From positions 124,001 through 188,000 of the forward strand of contig NZ_JAIVFS010000004.1 in NCBI RefSeq assembly GCF_020829645.1: DNA of 64,000 bases. Reading direction: 5' to 3'. Positions 9,032-17,571 of this stretch are shown in pieces. The notes beneath the pieces are model-generated. The model was not told where the DNA came from. It was given only the letters and a program-made list of their open reading frames with translations, and ran no database searches. This DNA comes from Nostoc mirabile CHAB5784 (GTDB taxonomy: Bacteria > Cyanobacteriota > Cyanobacteriia > Cyanobacteriales > Nostocaceae). The position numbers and the translations under genes are program-made. Position 1 is the stretch's first letter; the number at the start of each line of letters is the position of its first letter.

Positions 9032-9718
9032 TTATTCAGAAAATATATCTTTAATAACCAGCCAAATGCTTTTAAACTTTTGTACCAAACCTATAGGATT
9101 GTTTGTTGTTTCTTCTTCTAGCGAATCAACTAGAGATTGAATCCGATCCATACGCTCTGCTACAACGTAAAGGCTGTTTACTGCTTTATCTTTACTCTCT
9201 AAGGATTCACGCAGTAGCACAACCATCTGGGCAATTTCCCATTTTAGTTGTTCATTATCGGCTTTCCGGCGAGTTTCCCATCCCTTAATACTAGCTTTGG
9301 AATGTTGTTCATGCTTGAGTTTTGCTTGAGCCTTATTGTATAAACTCAAATACATTTCTCGTTCAGAGTTTACTAACTCATATTTAGTATAAAAGTAGAG
9401 CGTATCTTGATGATTGTTTTTCTCATCAATATAAAAGCGATAATTTTGAGAGATACACTTTTTTAGCTTATTAGCCTCGATTTGGTAAGTTTGAATTTCT
9501 TGTTGAACATGAACTAGTTGGGATGCAGCTTCTTGATATTCTTTTTCATGTTCTTTCCATTCATCGCGTTGAGATGCAGTTTCGTCAATATTGGTGGGAA
9601 CAGTCATTAATGAAAGTTCAAGCTCATGAGAAGAAGCTGGTTCTTTCTGCGTTGAGCGAGGATTATTAACAGCGTTGCTATGGTTAGAATCTCTGCGATC
9701 TCCTCTCTTCATTGTCAT
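9032..9718 (-). CDS. Coiled-coil hypothetical protein, 228 aa
   Basis: A soluble, highly charged 228-residue protein. Residues about 45-110 (REDEWKEHEKEYQEAASQ-like region through IEANKLKKC) and 130-210 (KAQAKLKHEQHSK and MVVLLRESLESKDKAVNS) show heptad patterns of long helices, so an extended coiled coil is likely. The C-terminus (LVQKFKSIWLVIKDIFSE) could be an amphipathic membrane-contact helix. There is no signal peptide and I know no family for it. It is separated from the TPR gene behind it by a 110-bp spacer. Confidence 0.55.
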   Translation of the reverse strand: MTMKRGDRRDSNHSNAVNNPRSTQKEPASSHELELSLMTVPTNIDETASQRDEWKEHEKEYQEAASQLVHVQQEIQTYQIEANKLKKCISQNYRFYIDEKNNHQDTLYFYTKYELVNSEREMYLSLYNKAQAKLKHEQHSKASIKGWETRRKADNEQLKWEIAQMVVLLRESLESKDKAVNSLYVVAERMDRIQSLVDSLEEETTNNPIGLVQKFKSIWLVIKDIFSE

Positions 9719-10254
9719 AATTTATATTTTTATGTGAATATTTGTTAGATTTAAGTATAAGTATTCAGTTTAGCCGAGATAAAATCATTGAAGTGTGATC
9801 TCAGTTCTACTGGTAATATGATCTGACCTCATTTCCATTCCTCTCTTAAAAGGAGAGAGGCGTTGAGGCTTACTCGATATTGAGCTACTCCCCGATTAAC
9901 ATAAGCTTGGGCATTACTTGGGTTAAGTCTGATGACTTGGGAAAAATCACGCACTGCACCAAAATTATCTCCATTTCTTCCGCAAGCACAAGCCCGGTTA
10001 AAGTACGCTCTATAATCGTTAGCATTGAGACGAATTGCTAGATTAAAGTCGAGCATAGCTGCTTGGTTATCTTGCAAGGCAAAATGTGCCAAACCTCTGT
10101 CATTATAAATATCTGCAAGCATTAAGCTGCTGATTCTCTTAATTTGAGTTAAAGCTAAATTAAAGTCAAGAATTGCTTCAAAGTCTTTCCCATCCCCAGC
10201 ACGGGCTAGCCCTCGATTGTAGTAAGCTCGAAAATCGGATGGTTTAAGTGCGAT

Positions 10255-10275
10255 GTCTACGACGGGCTACGCCTA
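10255..10275. mobile_element. 21-nt microinsertion splitting a HIP1 octamer (stop-bearing orientation)
   Basis: Plus strand reads GCGAT, then GTCTACGACGGGCTACGCCTA written here as GTCTACGACGGGCTA plus CGCCTA, then CGC. Removing it restores GCGATCGC and a perfect TPR junction (NRA joined to IALKPSD). In the gene's direction the insert contains TAG twice. Confidence 0.8.
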
Positions 10276-10477
10276 CGCTCGATTAAGATCGACAATGGCA
10301 GCTGCATAATCCCCTTGTCTGTAGTGTGCTACTCCCAGGTTCAGATAAGCTTCAGAGTTATCCGGTGCAAAATTTATGGCTTGAGTACAATCTGTAACAG
10401 CTTGATGGTAATCTTGTAATTGGAGATAAGCCAGACAGCGATCGCTATAAGCTACAGCAAAATCTTTCTCAAGTGCG

Positions 10478-10495
10478 TAGTTTACCGCCGTAGGC
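10478..10495. mobile_element. 18-nt microinsertion splitting a HIP1 octamer (open in frame)
   Basis: In the gene's direction the sequence is GCGAT, GCCTACGGCGGTAAACTA, CGC. Removing the 18 nt restores GCGATCGC and the TPR junction NQA-IALEKDF. The identical 18 nt is found at 49330-49347 inside the WD40 gene, also splitting a HIP1 site. Confidence 0.8.
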
Positions 10496-10763
10496 ATCGC
10501 CTGGTTGAAATTCTCTATTGCTTCCTGGTAATTACCCCGCCGCATCTTATCTATACCCAATTCCAAGAAATCAGCCCCTGTAATTGGCGTGATATATATG
10601 ATGGGTGAAGAATGTGCAGGTAAAGTCAGAAAAGTGAGAGGGAAAGCAATAAATAGACTGAGAAATAATCGATACAAATAACTCATAATACCAAATGAGG
10701 ATAGGTAGTATTGTTTGATATTTTTGGAACAGTCTTTGTGTAAAAACCTTAATCCAAAATTCA

Positions 10764-10940
10764 AAATCTAAAATCCAAAATTGGTATATGCATCCCAATA
10801 CTGCGTAGGTTTTGCTTAAAAAATAACTCCAATGTAGGTTGGGTTGAGGAACGAAACCCAACATTTTCTTTCTCTTTGTTGGGTTTCACTCCGTTCAACC
10901 CAACCTACAAATCTAAAATCCAAAATTGGTATATGCATCC
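10764..10940. repeat. 32-bp direct repeats flanking a GTAGGTTGGGTT hairpin element
   Basis: AAATCTAAAATCCAAAATTG plus GTATATGCATCC is present at 10764-10795 and again at 10909-10940. Between them, 10834-10908 is a hairpin element with GTAGGTTGGGTTGA and TCAACCCAACCTAC ends and an inner GAAACCCAACA/TGTTGGGTTTC pair. It belongs to the same family as 6232-6306. It occupies most of the spacer between the TPR gene's start and cytochrome c6. Confidence 0.85.
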
Positions 10941-11020
10941 TATTTGACAACTTCGGCAACCTTAAAATTAGCGGGACAAAAAGCCCCGCAAATTGTTAAT
11001 TATTGAAGTTAGATTTTAGT

Positions 11021-11356
11021 CTACTTCCAGTCCTTATCTGCTTGTGAAAGCACATAAGCAGTTACATCTTCAATCTGGTTAGCTTTTAAACGACTGCCGA
11101 AAGCAGGCATGGCATTTTTACCTTTTGTAACTTGGGCGATAATCGCCTCCTCTGAGTACATACCATACTTTTCTAAAGCTTCCTTCTTCAGGTTCTTTGG
11201 AGCTTGAACCAGATTTTTACCTCCCGCGTGACAAGAGGCACAATTAGCACTAAATACTTTAGCTCCACTAACAGCATCTGCTGCCAAAGCTGAACTACTG
11301 AAGGCAAAGGTGAAGATTGCTATGCCTAACAGCATCACTGTAATAATTTTTTTCAT
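11021..11356 (-). CDS. petJ: Cytochrome c6 (cytochrome c-553)
   Basis: Soluble lumenal electron carrier between the cytochrome b6f complex and photosystem I or the terminal oxidase. The 111-residue precursor has a signal peptide (residues 1-25, ending SSSALA) and a mature protein of about 86 residues. CASCH binds haem, the axial Met lies in [10 protein letters not shown], and the family's late Trp is in ADKDWK. Length and motifs are typical. In cyanobacteria petJ is often raised when copper limits plastocyanin; I see no specific operator. The gene is monocistronic; its 5' spacer contains a MITE and IS-type hairpins. Confidence 0.93.
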   Translation of the reverse strand: MKKIITVMLLGIAIFTFAFSSSALAADAVSGAKVFSANCASCHAGGKNLVQAPKNLKKEALEKYGMYSEEAIIAQVTKGKNAMPAFGSRLKANQIEDVTAYVLSQADKDWK

Positions 11357-11644
11357 TTCGTGTTCTCTCTCTCTCCAATAACAGCTTATTCGCTGCGATA
11401 TCCTCCATAATTGTCAGTTGAGGCGCTGCTATAGTCAAATGACAAGCTGTCAAACTTCGCTATCAAGTTTTTTGATTTTCAATTTTCAGGGTTTGTAGTA
11501 AGCACAAAGCGTGCTTATATCAATTCGCTATAAAATGCACTTAATATTTATTAAATGTAGACGTTCAGTAACAAGACACAGGTTAACGCCAAGTACGCTA
11601 AATGAGAAGGGGTAATTATTAAGTGCAAGCTTACTGAAAATTGG

Positions 11645-11692
11645 TATTAGAAAATAAGGACTAAAGTCCTTACTACGAACTTGCTTACCGCT
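11645..11692. repeat. Dispersed hairpin GGACTAAAGTCC with GTAGTAAG arm
   Basis: AATAAGGACTAAAGTCCTTACTACGAAC is a short imperfect hairpin (given here from 11651). A longer version lies at 51969-52021 (GTTCGTAGTAAGGACTTTAG ... GTGCTTACTACGAAC). Such subterminal hairpins resemble ends of IS200/IS605-group elements, but no transposase is next to either. Confidence 0.5.
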
Positions 11693-11708
11693 ATTATTAC
11701 GAATTATG

Positions 11709-11877
11709 TTAGAGGATGTTTGAAAAGTCCTCTTGTCGGTATGAAATAGTTTTAGATCCCCCTAAATCCACGCCACTTGCTTCACTTGGGGGTTTCCCCC
11801 ATGAGCGACTGGCGTGGGTTAGGGGGGATCTAAAAGTACCTAAAGTCACAGCGAAATACTTTTCAAACAACCTCTAA
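11709..11877. mobile_element. MITE with GAGGATGTTTGAAAAGT ends, intergenic copy
   Basis: 169 bp bounded by TTAGAGGATGTTTGAAAAGT and ACTTTTCAAACAACCTCTAA, with an inner TTTTAGATCCCCC/GGGGGATCTAAAA inverted repeat and CACTTGG-rich core. The 43646-43854 copy has the same ends and core but sits inside a coding sequence. Confidence 0.8.
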
Positions 11878-11905
11878 GCAAGGTAAGAGCGTCATTATCA
11901 ATTTA

Positions 11906-12412
11906 TCAATTGTGAATTATTTGAACAGCCCCTAACTGAGTAAGCGCATCTTCTGTAACACGACAAATTCGCCAATCATCTAATATAGATGCTCCCATAC
12001 TACGATAGAATGCTTTAGCTGATTCGTTCCAATCCAGCACACTCCACTCTAACCGCCCACAGTCACGTTCTACAGCTATCTGAGCTACTTTAGTAAGGAG
12101 AGCCTTACCAATACCTTGCCTACGAAATTCTGGTAAAACAAATAAGTCTTCTAGATAAATTCCTGGCTTGGTCAAAAATGTTGAATAATTATGAAAAAAT
12201 AGGGCAAAACCAACAGCTTGACCCGCAGATTCTGCTAAAATCGCTTCTATATATTTGTGCGAGCCAAATAAATGCTCCTTAAGTTCGAGAGCATTGCCAG
12301 TGACAGCGTGAGATAATTTTTCATACTCAGCCAGCCCCTGAATTAATTTAAACAGTACGCTGTAATCAGTTGGTTCAGCAAAACGCACAATCAAATTGCT
12401 ACGCGAAATCAT
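11906..12412 (-). CDS. GNAT-family N-acetyltransferase (diamine acetyltransferase-like)
   Basis: A 168-residue single-domain GNAT enzyme. It has VRFAEPTDYSVLFKLIQGLA at the N-terminus, the EDLFVLPEFRRQGIGKALLT block with the acetyl-CoA pyrophosphate loop (R-R-Q-G-I-G-K, about residues 95-105), and the late WNESAKAFYRSMGA motif. The N-terminal LAEYEKL and the overall length fit the spermidine/diamine acetyltransferase-like branch, but the substrate is not fixed by sequence. The gene is monocistronic, and the start ATG is followed upstream by a TAGTCTA heptamer array. Confidence 0.8.
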   Translation of the reverse strand: MISRSNLIVRFAEPTDYSVLFKLIQGLAEYEKLSHAVTGNALELKEHLFGSHKYIEAILAESAGQAVGFALFFHNYSTFLTKPGIYLEDLFVLPEFRRQGIGKALLTKVAQIAVERDCGRLEWSVLDWNESAKAFYRSMGASILDDWRICRVTEDALTQLGAVQIIHN

Positions 12413-12837
12413 TAGTCTATAGTCTATAGTTCATAGTCCATAGTCTATAGGCAACTGTGCAATTTTTTTTGACTAATGACTAAAGAAAAGCCGAAAAAAG
12501 GTACAAAACGCCCTGTTTTTGCAATTTGCGATAGGTAAAGCTCAAGAAATATAGCAGATACAAGCTCGCCTTCATTCGTTAAGCATGTAGATTGGTAAGG
12601 TGTGTTACGGGCATTTGTCCTAACGCACCTAAAATCTAGGATGGTGCGTTACGCTACGCGATAACACAACGCCAGTTGCTACAACGGATAGCGCAGCGTT
12701 AGCGAGTACTCGAGCGTCGGGAACCTCCGCAACGCACTGGCTCCCCTACGAGATTAAAGTTTTGCACTTTATTTGATCCATGTTCGTTAATGGAGCTAAT
12801 TAGATCGGGTATTGCATCTCTATCTTCGTAAGTGCAA
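12413..12837. repeat. Spacer with TAGTCTA heptamers and GC-rich dispersed repeats
   Basis: 12413-12452 is a short array of TAGTCTA/TAGTTCA/TAGTCCA heptamers. 12600-12740 holds GC-rich repeats such as GATAGCGCAGCGTTAGCGA followed by CGAGCGTC; relatives are at 38645-38680 and 58250-58285. No gene is visible. Confidence 0.75.
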
Positions 12838-14010
12838 TTAAATCAACCAACCTTTTAAACGTTTGGCTATGTGAGGACGGCGCAATTTCCGCATGGCTTT
12901 GCTTTGAATTTGTCGCACTCGCTCACGAGAAAGATTGAACATGTTGCCAACTTCTTCTAAGGTACAGGGTTCGCTGGTTGTTAAACCATAGCGCAGAGAA
13001 ATTACATCTTTCTCCCGTGGAGTTAACACGTCACCCAAGACTTCCCAAATCTCCTGACGCATCATGTTTTCATTCATTTTTGCTTCTGGAGACAGGTTAT
13101 CTTCATCTTCTAGCAAATCCATCAATTCCGTGTCTTCTTCTTTACCGACGCGGTGGTTGAGAGAAAGTGCTTGACGGCGTAGCTGTTGTAGCTGGCGTAG
13201 TTGTTGCACACTAATTTCCAAAGCTTCTGCCATTTCTCCTTCGGTAGGATTGCGGCAAAGTTTTTGCTTGAGTTCTCGCTGTGCTTTTTTCAGCTTGTTA
13301 AGCTTTTCAACAATATGAATAGGTAGCCGGATTGTCCGCGCATCGTTAGCGATAGCCCTGGTAATCGCTTGTCTAATCCACCAATAGGCGTAAGTAGAAA
13401 ACTTATATCCTTTATCTGGATCAAACTTTTCTGTAGCGCGATTTAAACCCATTGCTCCTTCTTGAATTAAATCCAGGAAAGGCACTCCGCGATTTAGGTA
13501 TCGTTTAGCAATAGAAACTACCAATCTCAGATTCGAGCGAATCATTTTGCGTTTCGCTACTCTACCTTGATACAAGCGATTTTCTAATTGCTTTTCCGTC
13601 ATTTCTAGCTCGGAAGCCACCTCTAACTTGCTAGGTTCGTGTCCCAGTTTTAATTCTAAGGCTGCTTGTAATTCCCTAACTTCTTCTAGAAATCTAACTC
13701 GCCGCGCTAACTCTACCTCTTCATCAGCTTTTAGAAGTGGATAACGCGCCATTTCTTTAAAAAACGCGCCGACGGCATCATCATGCTCGGTTTTATTGTA
13801 TCCCGAAGGACGGGCCGCAGCCATATCATCCCCGTCGCGTTCGTCTGATTCCAGATTTTCTACTACAATTGGAGTCTCTTCATCTGCCACTGCTTCTAAA
13901 ATATCGAGTAATGGTTCTTCAATATCAGCAGTATTCTCCAGTATTTCCATTTCTCCTAATTCAACAATATTCATATTTTCCTTTAGGGATTGTTGCTTTG
14001 TTTGGTACAT
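12838..14010 (-). CDS. Group 2 sigma-70 family RNA polymerase sigma factor
   Basis: A 390-residue primary-like sigma factor. An acidic N-terminus leads into region 1.2 (AFFKEMARYPLLKADEEVEL, about residues 82-105). Region 2 runs about 150-230 with core-binding RLVVSIAKRYLNRGVPFLDL and the -10 reader YAYWWIRQAITRAIA. Region 3 is about 235-310. Region 4 has the helix-turn-helix CTLEEVGNMFNLSRERVRQI near the C-terminus. The lack of a long non-conserved region 1.1 and the divergent N-terminus fit the non-essential cyanobacterial group 2 factors; I cannot choose the letter (SigB-SigE) with confidence. MNIVELGEM (residue 13) is an alternative start. An 800-bp spacer with no clear gene separates it from the divergent priA. 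Confidence 0.85.
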   Translation of the reverse strand: MYQTKQQSLKENMNIVELGEMEILENTADIEEPLLDILEAVADEETPIVVENLESDERDGDDMAAARPSGYNKTEHDDAVGAFFKEMARYPLLKADEEVELARRVRFLEEVRELQAALELKLGHEPSKLEVASELEMTEKQLENRLYQGRVAKRKMIRSNLRLVVSIAKRYLNRGVPFLDLIQEGAMGLNRATEKFDPDKGYKFSTYAYWWIRQAITRAIANDARTIRLPIHIVEKLNKLKKAQRELKQKLCRNPTEGEMAEALEISVQQLRQLQQLRRQALSLNHRVGKEEDTELMDLLEDEDNLSPEAKMNENMMRQEIWEVLGDVLTPREKDVISLRYGLTTSEPCTLEEVGNMFNLSRERVRQIQSKAMRKLRRPHIAKRLKGWLI

Positions 14011-14808
14011 AATTTAGTTACAGCTACTCGTTTGAGGCTTGGTAGTTTTCCCTAAGGGACGAATGCACCCGTTTATATAGCGAAATACAGGCTTATGCTA
14101 ATTTTTCTTCAGGAATGAAAATGGCATCTACCTAACATCTATGGGTTACAGTTAGATACAACTTATAACGAAACTGGTCTTCGCACCCAACAAAACTTTA
14201 TTCTCAGGCTCCCAACTGATTATATTCTTCATTTTTTTCTTAATTACCAAATATGTCAAACCCCCTCAAACTTTCTCAACCTTAACAAACATAGAAATCT
14301 CAGCTAACCATCCAAATATCTTAAACTTTCATATATTTTTACAAATATTTTTAATGTTTATACGTTAGAAGTAACTGGATAAGTTCAAAATCTGGTGCTG
14401 GGGTTATGCATTCCCGATTTAAAGTTAACCAGATGATACAAATTATAATAATGGCAGCTTAATTTTGAGATGTTCTTATTTGTATAAAAGCATCTCATAT
14501 ACAGAAAGGGTTGAATATCTATCGATAGGCGGAAAAAGGCTACTCCCTATTTAGTAGATAGAGCAACTGTTGCAGAAAGGGCTGACATGCTTTTATTTGT
14601 ATAGTGGGTACCAAATATTTATTGCATGTATAGTTGATACGAATTTGTCTAGTAGATTACATAAGAGGAAACTTATCAAGTATTATGAAGGATAACAGTA
14701 TTGGGAAATACCATTTAAGTCTAAGAAAACAAAAAATTAGACTTAATTTAGCTAGGTTGTTTTTGACCAGCTACGTGAGGTAAATATCTAACTATAAAGT
14801 CAGAAACT
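14011..14808. other. Long divergent intergenic region between the sigma gene and priA
   Basis: Mostly AT-rich DNA likely to hold both promoters. Visible items are a near-repeat of CTTATTTGTATAAAAGCATC (14471) and CTTTTATTTGTATAGTG (14590), with AGAAAGGGTTGA (14502) and AGAAAGGGCTGA (14574). A small ORF of 32 codons (14685-14783, MKDNSIGKYHLSLRKQKIRL...) precedes priA but has only a distant GAGG. I do not recognise a known RNA gene here. Confidence 0.5.
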
Positions 14809-17421
14809 ATGTATATTAATGACGTCAAATTATCTCCTTTATTGGTAGCCCAAGCTAGTGAATCATACCAGTCAGGTACAACTGTTAATAGGTGGGTTGA
14901 AGTACTGGTAGACTGTCCAGGAAGTACAGGACTATTTACTTATCGATTGCCAGCCCAGTTAGAAATCAAACCAGGGGATATTTTGAGCGTGCCATTTGGG
15001 GCACAACAATTAGGAGCGATCGCTATTCGGTTACTGGCACAACCAAATGTCGATTTACCACCAGAAAAAATCCGGGAAGTAGAAGATATAGTCAGCGTTG
15101 GATTTTTCCCAAGTGCTTATTGGGAATTACTCAATCGAGTCGCTGCATATTACTATACGCCCCTAATTCAAGTAATCCGGGTTGCTCTGCCGCCAGGGTT
15201 ACTGGGGCGATCGCAACGTCGTATCCGCCTTGTTGGAGGCAGGGGGGCAGGGGGCAGGGGGCAGGGGGCAGGGGGAAGTAGTTATTTACTGGCATCTCCC
15301 GATCCTTTAGCTTTTTTGACTCCTACTGCGCGGCAAGTTTGGGAACTTTTACAAGCGCAACCGGCGGGAGACTACAGTTTTGTCTACCTGCAACAAAAAG
15401 TCAAATCTGCCTATCGGGGAATTCGGGAGTTGCTGCGATTCGGTTTAGTAGAAAGCTACTTAGAACCGCCGCGACTAACTCGACCAAAACTGCAAAAAGC
15501 AGTCACGCTTACAGGTACAATTGACCACGAATTAACTACTCGCCAACGAGAGATTTTGGAAGTGCTGCGACGGCATGGTGGAGAGTTGTGGCAAAATGAA
15601 TTACTACAAATTTGCAATGCTAGTTCTTCTATCCTCAAAACGTTGGCACAAAAGGATTACATCGTCATCGAAGAACGGGAAGTATTGCGAACCGAACAGG
15701 GGCCAGCATTAGCAGGCGATGGGGCTAAATCTTTAACTGTTGCTCAAGCTAGCGCCTTAGAAACAATCCAGACACTAGATAAATTTGCTGAAGTTTTGTT
15801 GCATGGGGTGACAGGTTCAGGAAAAACCGAAGTATATTTGCAAGCGATCGCACCTCTCCTCAACCAAGGCAAATCCGCCCTTGTTTTAGTCCCAGAAATT
15901 GGACTCACACCCCAGCTAACTGATCGTTTTCGCGCCCGTTTTGGCAATAAAGTCAGCGTCTATCACAGCGCCCTCTCCGATGGTGAACGTTACGACACTT
16001 GGCGACAAATGCTCACAGGAGAACCCCAAGTTGTCATTGGTACGCGCAGTGCCGTTTTCGCCCCTTTGCCCAACTTGGGTTTAATTATTTTAGATGAAGA
16101 ACACGATAGTAGTTTTAAGCAAGACTCCCCCATACCCACCTACCACGCCCGTACCGTCGCCCAATGGCGAGCAGAATTAGAAAATTGCCCCTTGGTGTTG
16201 GGTTCCGCTACGCCCTCGTTGGAAACTTGGGTAAGCGTGGGAGGGATGAGGGAGCAGGGGGAGATGGGGGAGATGAGGGAGCAATATCCTCCTCATCCCC
16301 CTCATCCCCCTCATCCCCCTCATCCCCCTCATCCCTCCCACTACCTCTCCCTCCCCGAACGCATCAACTCCCGCCCTTTACCGCCTGTGGAAATAGTGGA
16401 TATGCGGCAAGAGTTGCAGCAGGGAAATCGTTCTATATTTAGTAGATCGCTGCAAGAAGCTTTGCAACAGTTGCAAGAGAGAAAACAACAGGGAATTTTA
16501 TTTATCCATCGGCGGGGACACAGTACTTTTGTATCTTGCCGCAGTTGTGGATATGTGTTGGAATGTCCGCACTGTGACGTGTCGTTAGCGTATCACCACA
16601 CCGAAGAAAAAGCGCCGGAATTATTGCGCTGCCATTATTGTAACTATGCGCGATCGCACCCCAAATTCTGCCCTGATTGTAGTTCCCCTTACTTAAAATT
16701 TTTCGGTAGCGGTACTCAGCGAGTAACGCAGGAATTAGCGCGACAGTTCCCAGAGTTACGCTTGATTCGTTTTGATAGCGATACCACCCGCAACAAAGGC
16801 TCACACCGTACCCTACTCACCCAATTTGCCAACGGCGAAGCAGATTTATTAGTAGGTACGCAAATGCTCACCAAAGGATTGGATTTACCCCAGGTGACAC
16901 TTGTGGGCGTTGTCGCCGCCGATGGATTGCTAAATTTATCAGATTATCGCGCCAGTGAACGGGCATTTCAAACCTTGACTCAAGTCGCTGGACGTGCTGG
17001 TAGAGGCGACGATCCGGGGAGGGTGATCGTACAAACTTATACTACAGAGCATCAGGTAATTGCAGCAGTGCGATCGCACGATTATCACTCTTTCTCCCAA
17101 GCAGAATTAGAACAACGCCAAGCCCTCAATTATCCCCCTTATGGGCGGTTAATTTTATTGCGCTTAAGTAGTATCGATCCCATTCAAGTGCAAAATACCG
17201 CGCAAATAATTGCCACAACCTTGAGTACAGAAGAAGAATTCGAGATATTAGGCCCAGCACCAGCAAGTATTTTGCGGGTAGCTAATCGTTATCGCTGGCA
17301 GATATTGATTAAATTTGCCCCCGATGCATTACCACAATTGCCAGATTGGGAAGAAGTGCGATCGCTCTGTCCTCAATCTGTTAGCTTGACAATAGATGTA
17401 GACCCTATCAATATTATGTAA
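14809..17421 (+). CDS. priA: Primosomal replication helicase PriA with two repeat-derived insertions
   Basis: Restarts stalled replication forks by loading the replicative helicase. In the 870-residue protein the 3'-DNA-binding domain is residues 20-130. The helicase core has Walker A GVTGSGKTEVYLQA (about 336-349) and the DEEH box (LIILDEEHDSSFKQ). Eight zinc-binding cysteines form four pairs (CRSC, CPHC, CHYC, CPDC), followed by motif GTQMLTKGLD. Two segments look foreign to the family. A Gly/Arg/Ala-rich run is encoded by GGCAGGGGG repeats (15235-15277). A Met-Arg-Glu then Pro-His-rich run is encoded by CATCCCCCT repeats (about 16237-16345), lying between LETW and YLSLPERI. Both keep the frame and fall in loop positions, so the helicase is probably active. 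Confidence 0.92.
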   Translation: MYINDVKLSPLLVAQASESYQSGTTVNRWVEVLVDCPGSTGLFTYRLPAQLEIKPGDILSVPFGAQQLGAIAIRLLAQPNVDLPPEKIREVEDIVSVGFFPSAYWELLNRVAAYYYTPLIQVIRVALPPGLLGRSQRRIRLVGGRGAGGRGQGAGGSSYLLASPDPLAFLTPTARQVWELLQAQPAGDYSFVYLQQKVKSAYRGIRELLRFGLVESYLEPPRLTRPKLQKAVTLTGTIDHELTTRQREILEVLRRHGGELWQNELLQICNASSSILKTLAQKDYIVIEEREVLRTEQGPALAGDGAKSLTVAQASALETIQTLDKFAEVLLHGVTGSGKTEVYLQAIAPLLNQGKSALVLVPEIGLTPQLTDRFRARFGNKVSVYHSALSDGERYDTWRQMLTGEPQVVIGTRSAVFAPLPNLGLIILDEEHDSSFKQDSPIPTYHARTVAQWRAELENCPLVLGSATPSLETWVSVGGMREQGEMGEMREQYPPHPPHPPHPPHPPHPSHYLSLPERINSRPLPPVEIVDMRQELQQGNRSIFSRSLQEALQQLQERKQQGILFIHRRGHSTFVSCRSCGYVLECPHCDVSLAYHHTEEKAPELLRCHYCNYARSHPKFCPDCSSPYLKFFGSGTQRVTQELARQFPELRLIRFDSDTTRNKGSHRTLLTQFANGEADLLVGTQMLTKGLDLPQVTLVGVVAADGLLNLSDYRASERAFQTLTQVAGRAGRGDDPGRVIVQTYTTEHQVIAAVRSHDYHSFSQAELEQRQALNYPPYGRLILLRLSSIDPIQVQNTAQIIATTLSTEEEFEILGPAPASILRVANRYRWQILIKFAPDALPQLPDWEEVRSLCPQSVSLTIDVDPINIM
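15235..15277. repeat. GGCAGGGGG tandem repeat inside priA
   Basis: Five or so heptamer-like copies of GGCAGGG(GG), translated as a Gly/Arg/Ala-rich loop. The complementary CCCCTGCC family fills the spacer at 18369-18476, so the same low-complexity repeat occurs in coding and non-coding DNA here. Confidence 0.85.
16237..16345. repeat. CTCATCCCC tandem repeat inside priA
   Basis: Five copies of CCTCATCCC(C) preceded by an inverted, imperfect GATGAGGGAG segment. It is translated as MREQGEMGEMREQ and a (PPH)n run. The two halves are inverted repeats, so the mRNA could fold into a hairpin inside the coding region. Confidence 0.85.
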
Positions 17422-17571
17422 TTTTCTTGGGCTAAAAGATTGAAAAATAGGCAGGCTTTCTCGTAGGGGCTTGTCTTTGCCCATTGATATCAACTTAACG
17501 TGAAACCCTTGTAAAGTTTAATATCTTTACTCTGTGTTCTCTGCGCCTCTGTGGTTAGAAAATTTTTAAAT

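Larger units (their letters stand above)
9829..10686 (-). pseudogene. TPR-repeat secreted protein gene broken by an in-frame stop-bearing microinsertion
   Basis: One reading frame runs through from ATG at 10686 (MSYLYRLFLSLFIAFPL, signal peptide ending LPAHSS) to 9829. It encodes about six TPR units, for example AYSDRCLAYLQLQDYHQAV and AYLNLGVAHYRQGDYAAAI. At 10255-10275 a 21-nt insertion splits a HIP1 site and adds two TAG codons in the gene's frame. Translation in the same frame resumes IALKPSDFRAYYNRGLARAG to the end. An 18-nt insertion at 10478-10495 is open and adds six residues (MPTAVNYA region). The C-terminus after VAQYR is also replaced by repeat-derived codons. Without read-through or restart at the internal ATG at 10122, only about 135 residues are made. 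Confidence 0.8.

Noticed and set aside
14400..14700. Structural RNA (6S, Yfr or similar) between the sigma gene and priA
   Set aside because: Short direct near-repeats are present but no known consensus or strong closed stem was found.
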